50,194 nt of DNA from Syntrophus aciditrophicus (GCA_020726025.1 DYTH01000007.1:1-50194), one strand, 5' to 3'. Counted from the first letter of the stretch, positions 8,304 through 18,780 are shown. Program-made: numbers and translations. The notes: generated by a model not told the origin, from the letters alone.

Positions 8304-8595
8304 GATGCTCTCGTCAAAAGTCGATTTTGCCCCCTTTTGTCATTCCGTGCTTGACGCGGAAAGCGAAGCTTGATGCTCTCGTAAAAAGTCGTCACACCGG
8401 TGAAAACCGGTGTCCAGTGTTTTTGTAACGCGTTGAAATCTCTGGATTCCGGTTTTCACCGGAATGACGATTCCTGGACATTTTTGACTTTTGACGAGCT
8501 CATCAAGCTTAATGTTCATAATCCAGTGAATTTAGGTGCTTCTGGATTCCGGCTTTCGCCGGAATGACGGTTTTTGGACTTTTTACGAGAGCATC
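8304..8595 (+). mobile_element. MITE copy B (outer element, interrupted by an inner MITE)
   Basis: The left terminus GATGCTCTCGTCAAAAGTC starts at 8304 and the right terminus ends CATC at 8595. Removing the inner element and one 6-bp duplication leaves 153 bp, which equals the 132-bp standard MITE plus one 21-bp unit, exactly like copy F at 37567-37719. The flanking hexamers AAGGAT/AAAAAT are only a partial duplication. The right end abuts the HAD gene start, supplying its 5' untranslated sequence. Confidence 0.88.
8372..8504 (-). mobile_element. Inner MITE nested in copy B
   Basis: The element is 133 bp, with GATGCTCTCGTAAAAAGTC at the left and GACTTTTGACGAGCTCATC at the right. It is flanked by a perfect 6-bp duplication AAGCTT (8366-8371 and 8505-8510) that lies inside the 21-bp unit carried by the outer element. 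Its core combines a CACACCGG-type hairpin and a GGATTCCGG-type hairpin. Confidence 0.9.
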
Positions 8596-8599
8596 AAAA

Positions 8600-9514
8600 A
8601 TGACGGACAGACAGTATAATCCACAATATCTCGTAATATTGGATTATTCCGGCACACTGAGCGTCGAGGCCCCTGCCTTCGGGAGACCGGACAACCTTGT
8701 GCGGGCCCTTGCCGAAAGCGGCCTTGCCGCCTGCGGCGTTGCCACCCCCGCTGTCTTCTGGGAGAGCATCGTCTTTCCGACCTGGGACGAAGCGGGGAAA
8801 ACCGGCGTCGGCTTCGCCCGATCGATGGCAGACCGAATCGCGGAACTCGACCTTCCCGTTGCCATCCCCGCCGCAGGAAACACCCCCTCCCGCCCGGAAC
8901 GGCCCTCTCGTCCCTCATCCAGCAAACTGCCCCCTGCGTCGATTGCCGAAGCGGCAGAGCGGTTCGTCTCCATGTACCTCGCCCATTCCCGCCCGGAGCC
9001 CCTCTGGCGGTCCTTTCTCGAGAGGTTGCGAAAAGACGACAGGCTTGCCGTTATTGTCGCAACCGATCACTACGCCGAGGCGACACCGGCCATTGTCTGC
9101 TATCTGCGCGACTGGGGGATACCAGCCGAGCGGCTGAAAAACGACGCAGCGCCAACTCAGCCCCCGCCTTTCCTTGTCGCCAATTCGGCCGATCTTGGTT
9201 TCTGGAAGGCGGAGAGACCCTTCTGGGAGACCGTCAGGAAGCGCCTGCCTTACAACTTTCATCATATTGTTATTATAGACGATTTCGGATTCAACGAGGC
9301 GGACGTCGCCGGTTACGGAATGCTCTCCCGCGTCCGGGAGCGCCGAATCGACACAAAAGCCGTCCTGGAGGACGTATTTCAAACCGGCGTATCGGCGCTG
9401 CCGTTTCTGACGCAAAGGGGAGACAGGCGCCGGCGGGATGCCCTGCACGAACGCGTCCTGAAGACCATCAGAAAATTCGAGGGGTTGCTCGCGCTCCATC
9501 GTGTCCTGGGCTAA
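8600..9514 (+). CDS. HAD-superfamily protein
   Basis: The 304-residue protein shows HAD motifs in order: motif I ILDYSGTL (Asp15), motif II VIVATDHY, a motif III lysine in FWKAERPFW, and motif IV VIIDDFGF. The second aspartate of the phosphatase motif DxD is a serine, which resembles dehalogenase or phosphonatase branches more than ordinary phosphatases. The reaction cannot be assigned. The ATG at 8600 directly abuts the MITE right end, and the upstream in-frame codons (8564-8599) are repeat sequence. No clear Shine-Dalgarno remains. A proline/serine-rich stretch occupies about residues 95-115. Confidence 0.65.
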   Translation: MTDRQYNPQYLVILDYSGTLSVEAPAFGRPDNLVRALAESGLAACGVATPAVFWESIVFPTWDEAGKTGVGFARSMADRIAELDLPVAIPAAGNTPSRPERPSRPSSSKLPPASIAEAAERFVSMYLAHSRPEPLWRSFLERLRKDDRLAVIVATDHYAEATPAIVCYLRDWGIPAERLKNDAAPTQPPPFLVANSADLGFWKAERPFWETVRKRLPYNFHHIVIIDDFGFNEADVAGYGMLSRVRERRIDTKAVLEDVFQTGVSALPFLTQRGDRRRRDALHERVLKTIRKFEGLLALHRVLG

Positions 9515-9540
9515 ACGGCTCCACGTACAAGAATAATCTC

Positions 9541-9568
9541 TTGACACAACCCAGCCCTGTGTTAAGTG
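9541..9568 (+). promoter_or_regulatory. Possible promoter for rfbA
   Basis: TTGACA (9541-9546) and TAAGTG (9563-9568) are separated by 16 bp, about 100 bp ahead of rfbA. The -10 match is weak. Confidence 0.4.
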
Positions 9569-9665
9569 AACGCGACGTCCCGGTTGCCCCCTTTTTACGG
9601 CGGAAACGGGATCATGGAAGCGACGGCAACGCACTGAATATTTTTAACGATTACGGAGATTGATT

Positions 9666-10544
<879 letters not shown>

Positions 10545-11147
10545 CATGGCTCGGAAAAGTTGGTCGCCGGAAAGCGCCCGGCGAAAGCCGGGGGCCCCAA
10601 CGGGATGAAAAGTATGGATTATGAACATGAAGCTTCGGTTTCTTGTTTTTTTATGCGGAAGTTGAGGGCTAAGTCACTATAGCCGAGGGCGAAACCCGGG
10701 GAAGCTAATGTTTCCACGGATCGTCCTGATGATGGTTCGTTCTGTTTTCTCTGAACGTTAAAAATCCGAGCACCCTGATTTTTTTTGCGGCGCCAGATTC
10801 TGGCATTCAGAACTGCATGATATAATTAAGCGTTTCACGCGAGTTTGAAAATTTGCCTCTTCCGTAAATGACCGGCGGTCAGAAAAAACAGGGGCATGGT
10901 TCGGGACAGTTCCACGCGGTGAGGCGTCTTTGTCTGTCCCGGTGCGCGCCGACCTTTGCACGCAATTGCCGCGCAATCACAGCCCCATCAAAAAATGACG
11001 GACGACAACCAGGATGCAGGCAGCCCCTGTAATCTGCATGCATTTTTGCGATGCGGCTTATGAAAATGGCGGCAGGTTTCTCTTGCTATTTTGAACGGAA
11101 TATGGCGACGAATGAGCCATCGAAAATCACAGGGCGCAGGGGTAAAA
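10545..11147. other. Gene-free stretch with a GC hairpin and a dispersed repeat
   Basis: No convincing ORF is seen. A strong tetraloop hairpin GCCCGGC-GAAA-GCCGGGGGC lies at about 10587-10605, enclosed by TTGG/CCAA pairing, soon after the rfbA stop. A second G-rich motif lies near 10686-10700. A dispersed repeat occupies 10621-10680. The remaining sequence, including a GACAGTTCC...GTCTGTCCC region near 10908-10940, shows nothing I can assign. Confidence 0.5.
10621..10680 (+). repeat. ~60-bp dispersed repeat carrying the 21-bp unit
   Basis: This region matches 20962-21021 over about 60 bp. Both begin with the 21-bp unit (ACATGAAGCTTCG core), run into TTTCTTGTTTTTTTATGC and end in a TAAGTC-CTA block, with about ten differences. 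Both copies are intergenic and in the same orientation. Confidence 0.75.
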
Positions 11148-13288
11148 ATGCACATCGTGACAGCTTATTTTGAGGGCGCCGAACACAACGGGACGGGAAA
11201 TATCGATTTTCGCTTGGGGGAATCGGAACTCCGGAAATGGACGATCTGGCCGGACACCCCCGTGGCCGCCGAACGTCTGAGGATGCTTGCCTTGATCTGC
11301 GGCGGCAATAAATCCCCGCGCCTTTTCACGGCATTTTCACCCGCGGCGGGCAGCCCGGACAAAAACATCCTCAAACTGGAATTCGTCCTTGCCCGACACG
11401 CCCCCCGCGATATTCGGCGGGCAGATTTCCCCTCGTCTCGTCGGGCCTGGAGACGCTGCCTGAAGGCGGTCTGCGAACCCTGACAAAACAGGCCTGCTGC
11501 CGTTGCGACAGCGACATCCCGCATCGCAATAACCCGCTTGGAATCAGCCTGCGTAAAAATATCGCGCTGGCCTACGGACCCCGGTGGCAGCTCCATGACG
11601 GCACGGACTGTTTTGACTTTTCGCGGACAACCGATGCCTCCGACCGCCTGCTGCCCCTTTTCGACAGCGGGGCCCGTTTAACCGATCCCGTTTTTTTTCT
11701 TGAAAAACTCCGCTACCGGGTGCGCAAGGGGCGTCTGCCTGCCGTGCGGACAATGGAACTGCTGCGCGCCTTTTTCCGGACGGATTGCGGGGTGGATACG
11801 GAACGGTGGACGGACGGAGACGTTTCTTTTGCCGAAGAGTGGAAAAAATTGTCCCCCTGGCAGATACAGGCCGTCGCCCCCGTCATCGACGCCGTTCGCC
11901 ATCTGCTGGATGCCACGCCCCATGATCTGAACCCGATGGAGAGACCGGGCGTCATGCTGTGGCGGTTTTCTCCGTCATTCTGCCGCGATCTCCGTTTCAA
12001 CGAGTGGCTCAAGGCGCTGGATCGCCTGTTTCCCTCCATGCAGTTTGTGGTTGCGCTTCCGGCGGATGCAAAGGAGACGCTTCCCCGCGAGCCTGGGGAA
12101 AAGAGGCTGATGCTGCCCGCAGTCGTCGCCGGAAACGCAAAAACGAGGCCCCTTCATCTGGGGCGCATGGGCGCCGGGGAGATTCTGCTGATCGATGTGG
12201 ATGGAAACATTCCGAATGTCGCGCTGATGAAATTGAGCGCCTTTTACCGGCGCGAGGGCTTTAAAACGAGGCTGGCGCGGCGGGAGCGCTGGGATGTGGA
12301 GTCGGTGGAACAGGTTTTTGCAAGCTGCACCTTCCACTGCGACACATCGCGTAAACGGATGGCGCGGCTTCAAAAAAGGTTCGGGGAACGTCTGCGGGCA
12401 GGCGGCTCCGGGCTTGATCTGAAACTGCGGCTTCCCGCCGGAATCGAAGCCATGCCCGCCGATTACAGCCTGTACGACGAAACGGCGGAAAAGGCCGTCG
12501 GCTTTCTCACCCGTGGGTGCCCCTTTGCCTGCCCCTTCTGCCTTGTTCCCATCAAAGAAGGCTTACCGAAACAGGTCAGCGATTTTGACGATCTGCTTCA
12601 GGGCAGAACAAAACTTGTTCTTCTGGACGACAACATCCTTTCCCACCCCCGGGCGGATCAATTTCTGGAGGAGATGGCCGCAAGAAAGCTGGAGGTCAAT
12701 TTCAATCAGACACTGGATCTGCGGCTTGTGGACAGAACCCGGGCCGGGCTGCTTCGGCGCATTTCCTGCCGGAATTACCGTTTTTCCCGCGTCAACTACC
12801 ACTTCAGCCTCAACGGAACGGGGAATCTTGATCTGTTGCGGCGCAATTACGATTATCCGGGTTTTAGAAACAGAGAAGACAACGTCGAATTTGTCTGCAT
12901 GTACGGGTTTGATACGACACTGGCCGGGGATGTCGAGCGTTTTCAATTTCTGCGGTCGCTGTCTGGGGGGTATGTTTTTTTGCAGGAGTACATGCCCATT
13001 CCCGGGGGGGGCGAAGGCGGAAATCCCGCTTTCTTCGACGATCGGGCGGAAGAGCTCGTCAATCAGCTTATCAAAATCTGTTTTCCGCAGAACATGAAGA
13101 GCATGGAGAAGTACTATCGATGGCTGAGCCGCCTCTATTTTGAAAAATTCGGCACATTGCACATGCCGCTGGTCGATACAATTTTTCGCTACAACCACCG
13201 CGATCGCAAGGGGATGTACATCGCGGCGCATGAAAAGGCGCAGGGCAAAGGCCCCGGCGCAATGGTCAGCCCTCGCCGTTTCTATTGA
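11148..13288 (+). CDS. Radical SAM protein with B12-binding-like region, apparently frameshifted
   Basis: The radical SAM cysteines lie in RGCPFACPFC (CxxxCxxC, codons at 12518, 12530 and 12539). They are preceded by a segment resembling a cobalamin-binding Rossmann domain (EILLIDVDGNIPNVALMKLSAFY). The frame of this domain stays open upstream to about 11400, encoding a CCRC motif and clearly protein-like sequence. The only good start (ATG 11148 after AGGGG, MHIVTAYFEGAEH) is in another frame that ends at 11483. A single-base deletion between about 11390 and 11450, for example in the C run near 11400-11405, would join the two into a protein of about 713 residues. If the break is real, a shorter product could start near 11720. 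The function of the N-terminal region is unknown. Confidence 0.65.
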
Positions 13289-13733
13289 GCTCGACGGTGA
13301 CGCCGTCCGCCGCGGAGCCGGGCTCGAGTATCATCAACCGCACCCGCCCCGTCGCCGCCACCCGGCCCCGGTCGTCTTTTATCTCCGCTTCCCAGACATG
13401 GGAACGTCTGCCCATGAAAACGGGCCGTGCCGTGCCGCGCAGAACGCCGGATCGCACGGCGCGCAGAAAGGACGTGGAATTATCGAGCCCGACGGCGCTC
13501 TTGCCCTCGGAATAGACGCTCATCGCCGCGCCCGTACTGCAGAGCGTCTCGATCATGCCGCAGTAAACGCCGCCATGAACAATTCCGTAGGGCTGGCGAT
13601 GTTTGTCTTCGATGTCCAGTTCGGCAATGTATTCATCCTGTACGGCCTTGACGAAGCGAAGCCCCATGGACCTGTTAAAGCCGCCCATGATGTCGTTGAG
13701 CATTTCTACGGCATTTTCGGGGAAATTATCCAT
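13266..13733 (-). CDS. PaaI-family hotdog thioesterase
   Basis: This 155-residue hotdog-fold protein has the family motif GIVHGGVYCGMIETL, whose HGG loop binds the acyl-CoA thioester, and a C-terminal ATGRVRLMIL strand. It probably hydrolyses aromatic or medium-chain acyl-CoA; the substrate cannot be read from sequence. It is convergent with the radical SAM gene, overlapping its end by 23 bp. The ribosome site AAAGGAGA precedes the ATG. Confidence 0.88.
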   Translation of the reverse strand: MDNFPENAVEMLNDIMGGFNRSMGLRFVKAVQDEYIAELDIEDKHRQPYGIVHGGVYCGMIETLCSTGAAMSVYSEGKSAVGLDNSTSFLRAVRSGVLRGTARPVFMGRRSHVWEAEIKDDRGRVAATGRVRLMILEPGSAADGVTVELNRNGEG

Positions 13734-13765
13734 TTTTTCTTCTCCTTTATCAGCGGTGCAATATT

Positions 13766-13896
13766 GATGAACTCGTCAAAAGTCGATTTTGCCCCTTTTG
13801 TCATTCCGTGCTTGACACGGAATCCAGTGAATTTAGGTGCTTATGGATTCCGGCTTTCGCCGGAATGACGGTTTTTGGACTTTTGACGAGAGCATC
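13766..13896 (+). mobile_element. MITE copy C (standard form)
   Basis: This 131-bp element has left end GATGAACTCGTCAAAAGTC and right end GACTTTTGACGAGAGCATC, flanked by a perfect palindromic duplication AATATT (13760-13765 and 13897-13902). The interior holds two GGATTCC-type hairpins. It lies between the divergent thioesterase and rfbC genes. Confidence 0.95.
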
Positions 13897-13973
13897 AATA
13901 TTGGCGTCCGTCCATTCCATCGCATGATCGGCATCAGTGAAGCGCTGGCGCCGTTTACTATGCAAAACAGGAC

Positions 13974-14002
13974 TTGACAAGAAAAAACAGCTCCCCTATA
14001 CC
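13974..14002 (+). promoter_or_regulatory. Promoter for rfbC
   Basis: TTGACA (13974-13979), a 17-bp spacer and TATACC (13997-14002) lie 28 bp ahead of the rfbC ATG. Confidence 0.65.
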
Positions 14003-14030
14003 GCACGAAACAAAAAAGGGGGAAAAGCAC

Positions 14031-14573
14031 ATGAACATCATGGAGACAACCATCCCGGGAGCGCTGATCATCGAGCCGGATGTCTTCGGCGACGAACGGG
14101 GTTTTTTCTACGAGAGTTTCAACCAGAGAATCTGGGAGGAGAAAACGGGGCTGAAGACGCAATTTGTTCAGGACAACCATTCCCGCTCCGCCCGTCATGT
14201 GCTGCGGGGGCTGCACTACCAGGAAAAGCAGCCCCAGGGCAAGCTGACGCGCGTCATCATCGGCGAGGTTTATGACGTTGTGGTGGATATCAGAAAAAAT
14301 TCGCCGACTTTCGGAAAATGGGAGGCGGTCATCCTCTCCGCCGAAAACAAACGTCTGCTCTGGGTGCCGGAGGGGTTCGCCCATGGCTTTCTGGTGCTCT
14401 CCGATGTCGCTGAATTTCTCTACAAAACAACCGATTACTGGGCGCCCGCCCATGAGCGGACAATCCTCTGGAACGACCCCACCCTCGCCATCGACTGGCC
14501 CCTCACGGATGAACCAAACCTCTCCGCGAAGGACAGGGCAGGGCAGAAATGGAACGCGATTCCGTTTGAATAG
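14031..14573 (+). CDS. rfbC: dTDP-4-dehydrorhamnose 3,5-epimerase
   Basis: This 180-residue RmlC cupin shows the family opening IIEPDVFGDERGFFYESF, the catalytic-histidine region VLRGLHYQ, the basic motif KLTRVIIGEVYDVVVDIR and WVPEGFAHGFLVLSD. It epimerises dTDP-4-keto-6-deoxyglucose at C3 and C5 for rhamnose synthesis. A longer frame begins at 13974, but that start lies on the promoter. The ATG at 14031 follows GGGGGA and gives the standard family length. Confidence 0.95.
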   Translation: MNIMETTIPGALIIEPDVFGDERGFFYESFNQRIWEEKTGLKTQFVQDNHSRSARHVLRGLHYQEKQPQGKLTRVIIGEVYDVVVDIRKNSPTFGKWEAVILSAENKRLLWVPEGFAHGFLVLSDVAEFLYKTTDYWAPAHERTILWNDPTLAIDWPLTDEPNLSAKDRAGQKWNAIPFE

Positions 14574-14605
14574 CCCCATGCCCGGGCCGATTTTTTCTAC
14601 AGGAG

Positions 14606-15580
14606 CTAAAGACGGGCAAAGGCGTCTCGAATCGCCTCGAGAAAATGGCGGCGGTGAAACAAAAAAGCGCCGACATGACCGGTCTTGAGCCACTGCATCG
14701 AGGAGCCGGGCCAGTGCGAGTGAAGCAGATGGGCGGAGTACGGCGGCACGTATCCGTCGTTTTTTGCCCCCACAAGAAAGGAAGCCTCGGGCTTCCGGGG
14801 CGCGGGAAGCCGCGTCAGATTTGTGACGTCAAGAAACTCCCGCATGAATGCCCTTGCCTTTTCACCGCTGCCGAGTTCCTGGTCCAGCACGTCCCAGGCG
14901 AGATAACGGCTCAAGAGCCCCTCGGTGAAAACCGCGCTGGCCGAATGGGCGGCAAGGCAGCCGATCATGGCGACCGGCGATTCCTCAAGCGCCGCCACCC
15001 GCGCCGCGATGCTTCCCCCCATGCTGACGCCGCAGATGCCGGTTTTTTTGTACCCCTGCTTCTTCAGCCAGAATAAAAGGGAACGCCCCTCTTCGGCGGC
15101 AGCCCCGCCCATCGCCGCCAGATCGCTGAAGTGATTCAGCATCTTCTTCTGCTGTCCGGCAGGCCGGCGCCGCCCGTACCAGGGATTTTCCAGGATAACG
15201 GAACCGATGCCGTATTTCAAAAGCGGCAGGGCAAAAAACTGTCTGCGGCGGGAAAATCCCTCATCGCCGGTTGCGGCCAGATGGATGCATACGGGGGTTT
15301 CCGGCATGGCCTTCCGGGGCATAACCATCTCGAAAAAGGCCTGTTCACTTTCACGGGGAAGCGGCATGTCGCTGTACGGAGAAAGAAACGCGCCCTGACG
15401 GAAAACGGCGTCCGGTGTTTCCCGTGTTTGGCTCCAGACGACATCGATTGGCCGGGGGGCGCCTGGCTGATCGCCCCTTCGAATCATCTCGCAAAGGCGG
15501 GGCAAGTCGCCCCAGCCATCCTTGAAAAAAAGCAGCTTATTTGAATGGCTGGCGTAGATGCGGTCAAGGATGCTCGTCAT
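14606..15580 (-). CDS. ABHD18-like alpha/beta hydrolase
   Basis: This 324-residue protein has the nucleophile elbow GVSMGG, the ENPWYGRRRP motif typical of the ABHD18 (Abhydrolase 18-type) family and a late His in the KTGHVGAFLFHRR segment. It has no signal peptide. Members are found in bacteria and animals; the substrate is not established from sequence. It is convergent with rfbC and lies 23 bp downstream of the histidine kinase on the same strand, so the two may be co-transcribed. Confidence 0.82.
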   Translation of the reverse strand: MTSILDRIYASHSNKLLFFKDGWGDLPRLCEMIRRGDQPGAPRPIDVVWSQTRETPDAVFRQGAFLSPYSDMPLPRESEQAFFEMVMPRKAMPETPVCIHLAATGDEGFSRRRQFFALPLLKYGIGSVILENPWYGRRRPAGQQKKMLNHFSDLAAMGGAAAEEGRSLLFWLKKQGYKKTGICGVSMGGSIAARVAALEESPVAMIGCLAAHSASAVFTEGLLSRYLAWDVLDQELGSGEKARAFMREFLDVTNLTRLPAPRKPEASFLVGAKNDGYVPPYSAHLLHSHWPGSSMQWLKTGHVGAFLFHRRHFLEAIRDAFARL

Positions 15581-15603
15581 TCTTCAGCCTTCTTTCCGAC
15601 AGC

Positions 15604-18600
15604 CTATTTCATCACACGGGCAAGCTCCGCTTTCATGGCCTCCAGGCTGATGGGCTTTACCATCCGCCCCCGGAAGCCGTACCGCTCGAAATGGGCCATC
15701 ACCGGGTCGTTGGAGTAACCGCTTGCCACAATCACCTTCGCTTCGGGGTTGATCTCCAGGATATTTTGCACCGCCTCCTTACCGCCCATCCCGCCGGGAA
15801 TCGTCAGGTCCATCACCACCAGCGCGTAGGGGGCGCCGCTGGCCTGAGCCTCGCGGTATTTGGCCGTCGCCTCTTCGCCATCCCCGGCAAAATCAGCAGA
15901 ATAACCCAAAGCCTCAAACATGTCGCCCACGACCATTCTTACCAGCTCCTCGTCGTCCATGATCAGCACACGCCCACCGTCCGGGCGGGCGCCGTCCGGC
16001 TCTTCCCCGGAACCGGCGTTTGGGGTTTGTCCCGAACGATCCGCCGGCAGGTGAATGGTGAAGGTCGTCCCGCGACCCACCTCCGAAGTTATCCCTATAT
16101 GGCCGTTGTGCCTCTTGACGATGCTGTAAACCGTGGCAAGCCCCAGTCCGCTTCCGGTCTCTTTCGTCGTGAAATAGGGGTCGAAAATCATCCCCAGATG
16201 GTCGGGCGCAATCCCGACACCCTCGTCTTTGAGAGTCAGCTTCACGAAAGAACCGCTCGCTGGAAGTCCGGACGTCCCCACCGAATTCAGGCGCTCAACG
16301 TTCTCCCCCGCAATGTGAAGAACGCCCCCGTCGGGCATCGCCTGCCGGGCGTTGATCACCAGATTCGCGATTAACTGGCCGAACTGTCCGCTATCCGCCT
16401 TCAGCGGCCAGAGCTTCTCCGGAAAATCGAGAATGGCCTTCACGCTGCTTCCAGTCAAGTTGAAGGAGACAATCTTCTCGATGACCTCCTTCACCCCCAC
16501 CGCCTCCAGAATCGGCTCCCCTCCTCTGGAAAACGTCAACAACTGCTTTGTCAAATGCGTTGCCCGTTCCGTCGCCTCCCAGGCCCGGAAGATGTATTTG
16601 TGCGCCGGGTGATCCTCCGCAATCTTGAGTTTGGCCAGTTGGAGATTGCCAAAGATGCCGGTCATGATGTTATTGAAATCATGGGCGATCCCACCGGCCA
16701 GAATCCCCACCGACTCGAGTCTGTGCGCCCTGGCCCGCTCCTTCTCCGCTTGTTTGCGTTCACTTACATCCCGCAGGACAAGCAGCAGGGAGGCGACCCG
16801 GCCGTCCTCCATGAGCGGGGCGTAGCTGTTCTCCACTTCGAGGATATCTCCTTTTTTGCCTTTCAGGAGGAACTCGAACATGCCCGATTGCCTGGTTTCA
16901 ATGATCTTCTGAATCTCCGCGAAGCCCCGCTCCATGTCCTCTTCGCGGGCAAAATAGTTTGCGACACTGGTTCCGATGACCTCGGCCGGGGAGTGTCCGC
17001 TCCACACCTCTGCGGCGGGGCTTGCGTAGAGAATCGTCCCATCGAGGGAAATATGGAGGACAGCATCCAAGCTGCTTTCCGTAAGCAGACGGAACTTCTC
17101 CTCGCTTGCCAGAAGCGCCTGCTCGGCATTTTTCCGGGCGGTGATATCCTCCTTGACCGCCAGATAATTGGTGATCTTTTTATTTTCCTCGTCCCAGAGC
17201 GGGGAGATGGTCGCCTGCTCCCAGTACAGCTCGCCGTTTTTCTTTTTGTTGTGCAATTCGCCACTCCAGACACGCCCGGCGGAGATGGCGCCCCACATAT
17301 CTTCGTAGAGCGCGGCGGGCTGCGTACGGGCATTGAGAATCCGCGGGTTCAAGCCCTGCGCCTCGACCGCCGTGTAGCCGGTAAGTTCCGTGAACTTCGG
17401 ATTGACGTACTGGATGTTTCCGTCGGTATCGGTGATAACTATCGTGTTGGCGCTCTGTTCAACGGCCGTGGAGAGCGTGCGGAGCCTCTCCTCAAGCTCC
17501 TTGCGGGCGGTGATCTCAAAAAAGGATGTGATGACGGACGGTCTTCCCTTCCAGGTCATGGCGCCGGAAGAAATGTCCACCCAGATCGCGGCGCCGTCCT
17601 TGCGAGCAAGCTGGATTTCGTAACGCTCCGGGACATCTTCGCCGCGCTGGCGGGCCTCCCCCCGCTGCCGCACCAGTTTCTGAAAATCCGGGTGAACCGA
17701 TTCCCAGAAGTTCATCCGAAACAATTCTTCTTCCGAATATCCTATAATCCGCAGAGCGGTCGGGTTTGCATAGACAAATTTCCCGTCCTGGTGAACCATG
17801 ATCGCCGAAGCCGTCGATGCGGCCAGGGCCCGGAAGAGCCCCTCGCTCTGTCTGAGCGCCGCTTCCGCGCGCTTTTGTTCGGTCACGTCGCGAATGCTGC
17901 CGATGATCCTGACCGGCTTCCCCGCGGCATCGAACAGCAGTTTGGCGGAAACAGATCCCACCGCCGGGACGTCGGTTGCGTCATTCAAGGTGATGGGATA
18001 ATCAGAGACCTCTCCCTGGGCCTGTAATTGCCTTAAAAACGCCGCCCGCTCTTCAGGTTTGGCATAAAAATCCGTCACCCGTTTCCCGATGACCTGACTG
18101 CACGGGTATTTTAAAAATTTCTCGACGGAGGGGCTTATTTCCAGGATTTCTCCATCAAGCGTGGCCTCATAATACACGTCCAGAATGTTTTCAAAGATGC
18201 GTCTGTATTTTTCTTCACTTTCCCGCAGGGCCAGTTCTGTTTTTTTGCGCTCGGTGATGTCGATCGCCATCTCCACCAGCTCGATGATGGCGCCGCTTTC
18301 ATCCCGGAGTGGATAGCCGCTCACATCAAACCAGCGCAGCGAACCGTCCGGAAGCGGCACGGCATGTTCCTCGCGGGCAGGATGGTTGGTCTGCATTACC
18401 GTTCGGAGAACACATACCTCGCAGGGGGAGTCGCGCCTCCGGGAAACCTCGTAGCAGTATCTGCCGACCACCGCCTCCGCGGTCAGGCCAAGTGCGGACA
18501 GAAGCTTTTTGTTGGCGCGCAATACCTTGAAATCCGGGGTAATGACAAAGAGCATACCGGAACTGTGTTCAAAAATCAGCTCCATCCGGCGCTCTGCCGA

Positions 18601-18627
18601 TCGTGAATCAAACGGGTTATCCATCAT
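15604..18627 (-). CDS. Multi-PAS hybrid sensor histidine kinase
   Basis: This soluble kinase of about 1007 residues has five successive PAS domains (about residues 15-130, 140-260, 265-380, 390-510 and 515-630) with PAC tails ending in ITERKK-like segments. They are followed by a HisKA domain with GGIAHDFNN (phospho-His about 649), a HATPase domain (N box NLVINARQAM, G boxes DEGVGI and GSGLGLATVYSI) and a C-terminal receiver with phospho-acceptor Asp about 940 in VVMDLTIPGG. No membrane segment is visible, so it senses a cytoplasmic cue such as redox state or a ligand. No output regulator is adjacent. The ATG at 18627 follows GGGAG; a TTG lies one codon earlier. Confidence 0.92.
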   Translation of the reverse strand: MMDNPFDSRSAERRMELIFEHSSGMLFVITPDFKVLRANKKLLSALGLTAEAVVGRYCYEVSRRRDSPCEVCVLRTVMQTNHPAREEHAVPLPDGSLRWFDVSGYPLRDESGAIIELVEMAIDITERKKTELALRESEEKYRRIFENILDVYYEATLDGEILEISPSVEKFLKYPCSQVIGKRVTDFYAKPEERAAFLRQLQAQGEVSDYPITLNDATDVPAVGSVSAKLLFDAAGKPVRIIGSIRDVTEQKRAEAALRQSEGLFRALAASTASAIMVHQDGKFVYANPTALRIIGYSEEELFRMNFWESVHPDFQKLVRQRGEARQRGEDVPERYEIQLARKDGAAIWVDISSGAMTWKGRPSVITSFFEITARKELEERLRTLSTAVEQSANTIVITDTDGNIQYVNPKFTELTGYTAVEAQGLNPRILNARTQPAALYEDMWGAISAGRVWSGELHNKKKNGELYWEQATISPLWDEENKKITNYLAVKEDITARKNAEQALLASEEKFRLLTESSLDAVLHISLDGTILYASPAAEVWSGHSPAEVIGTSVANYFAREEDMERGFAEIQKIIETRQSGMFEFLLKGKKGDILEVENSYAPLMEDGRVASLLLVLRDVSERKQAEKERARAHRLESVGILAGGIAHDFNNIMTGIFGNLQLAKLKIAEDHPAHKYIFRAWEATERATHLTKQLLTFSRGGEPILEAVGVKEVIEKIVSFNLTGSSVKAILDFPEKLWPLKADSGQFGQLIANLVINARQAMPDGGVLHIAGENVERLNSVGTSGLPASGSFVKLTLKDEGVGIAPDHLGMIFDPYFTTKETGSGLGLATVYSIVKRHNGHIGITSEVGRGTTFTIHLPADRSGQTPNAGSGEEPDGARPDGGRVLIMDDEELVRMVVGDMFEALGYSADFAGDGEEATAKYREAQASGAPYALVVMDLTIPGGMGGKEAVQNILEINPEAKVIVASGYSNDPVMAHFERYGFRGRMVKPISLEAMKAELARVMK

Positions 18628-18750
18628 CAATTTCTCCCTGCCTCATTTTTTTTGCTGTCTTTTCAGCTTCCGCCATCACGCATCGCAAAGCGGAATCCTA
18701 TCGTCTCCCTGTCGGGCGGCATACCAATGGAAAGAGCGATAATCCTGGCG

Positions 18751-18780
18751 AACTAACGTGGGCTGCCGCCCGTAACCCAG
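18751..18780 (+). repeat. Hairpin repeat, AACTAACG family
   Basis: AACTAACGTGGGCTGCCGCCCGTAACCCA-type sequence at 18751-18779 matches 20854-20881, with the stem changed in a compensating way (CGTGGGC/GCCCG versus CGCGGGC/GCCCGC). It is a short dispersed hairpin in intergenic DNA. Confidence 0.65.

Noticed and set aside
8304-8595. CRISPR array made of the repeated hairpins
   Set aside because: The repeats are not regularly spaced with unique spacers; they are terminal inverted repeats and internal palindromes of nested MITEs.
10545-10720. Riboswitch (c-di-GMP type) after rfbA
   Set aside because: GAAA tetraloop hairpins are present, but the conserved core nucleotides of known riboswitch classes are not, and the next gene is far away.
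16555-18027. A 490-codon plus-strand frame opposite the histidine kinase
   Set aside because: Shadow frame of a GC-rich gene with strong PAS/HK motifs on the other strand.
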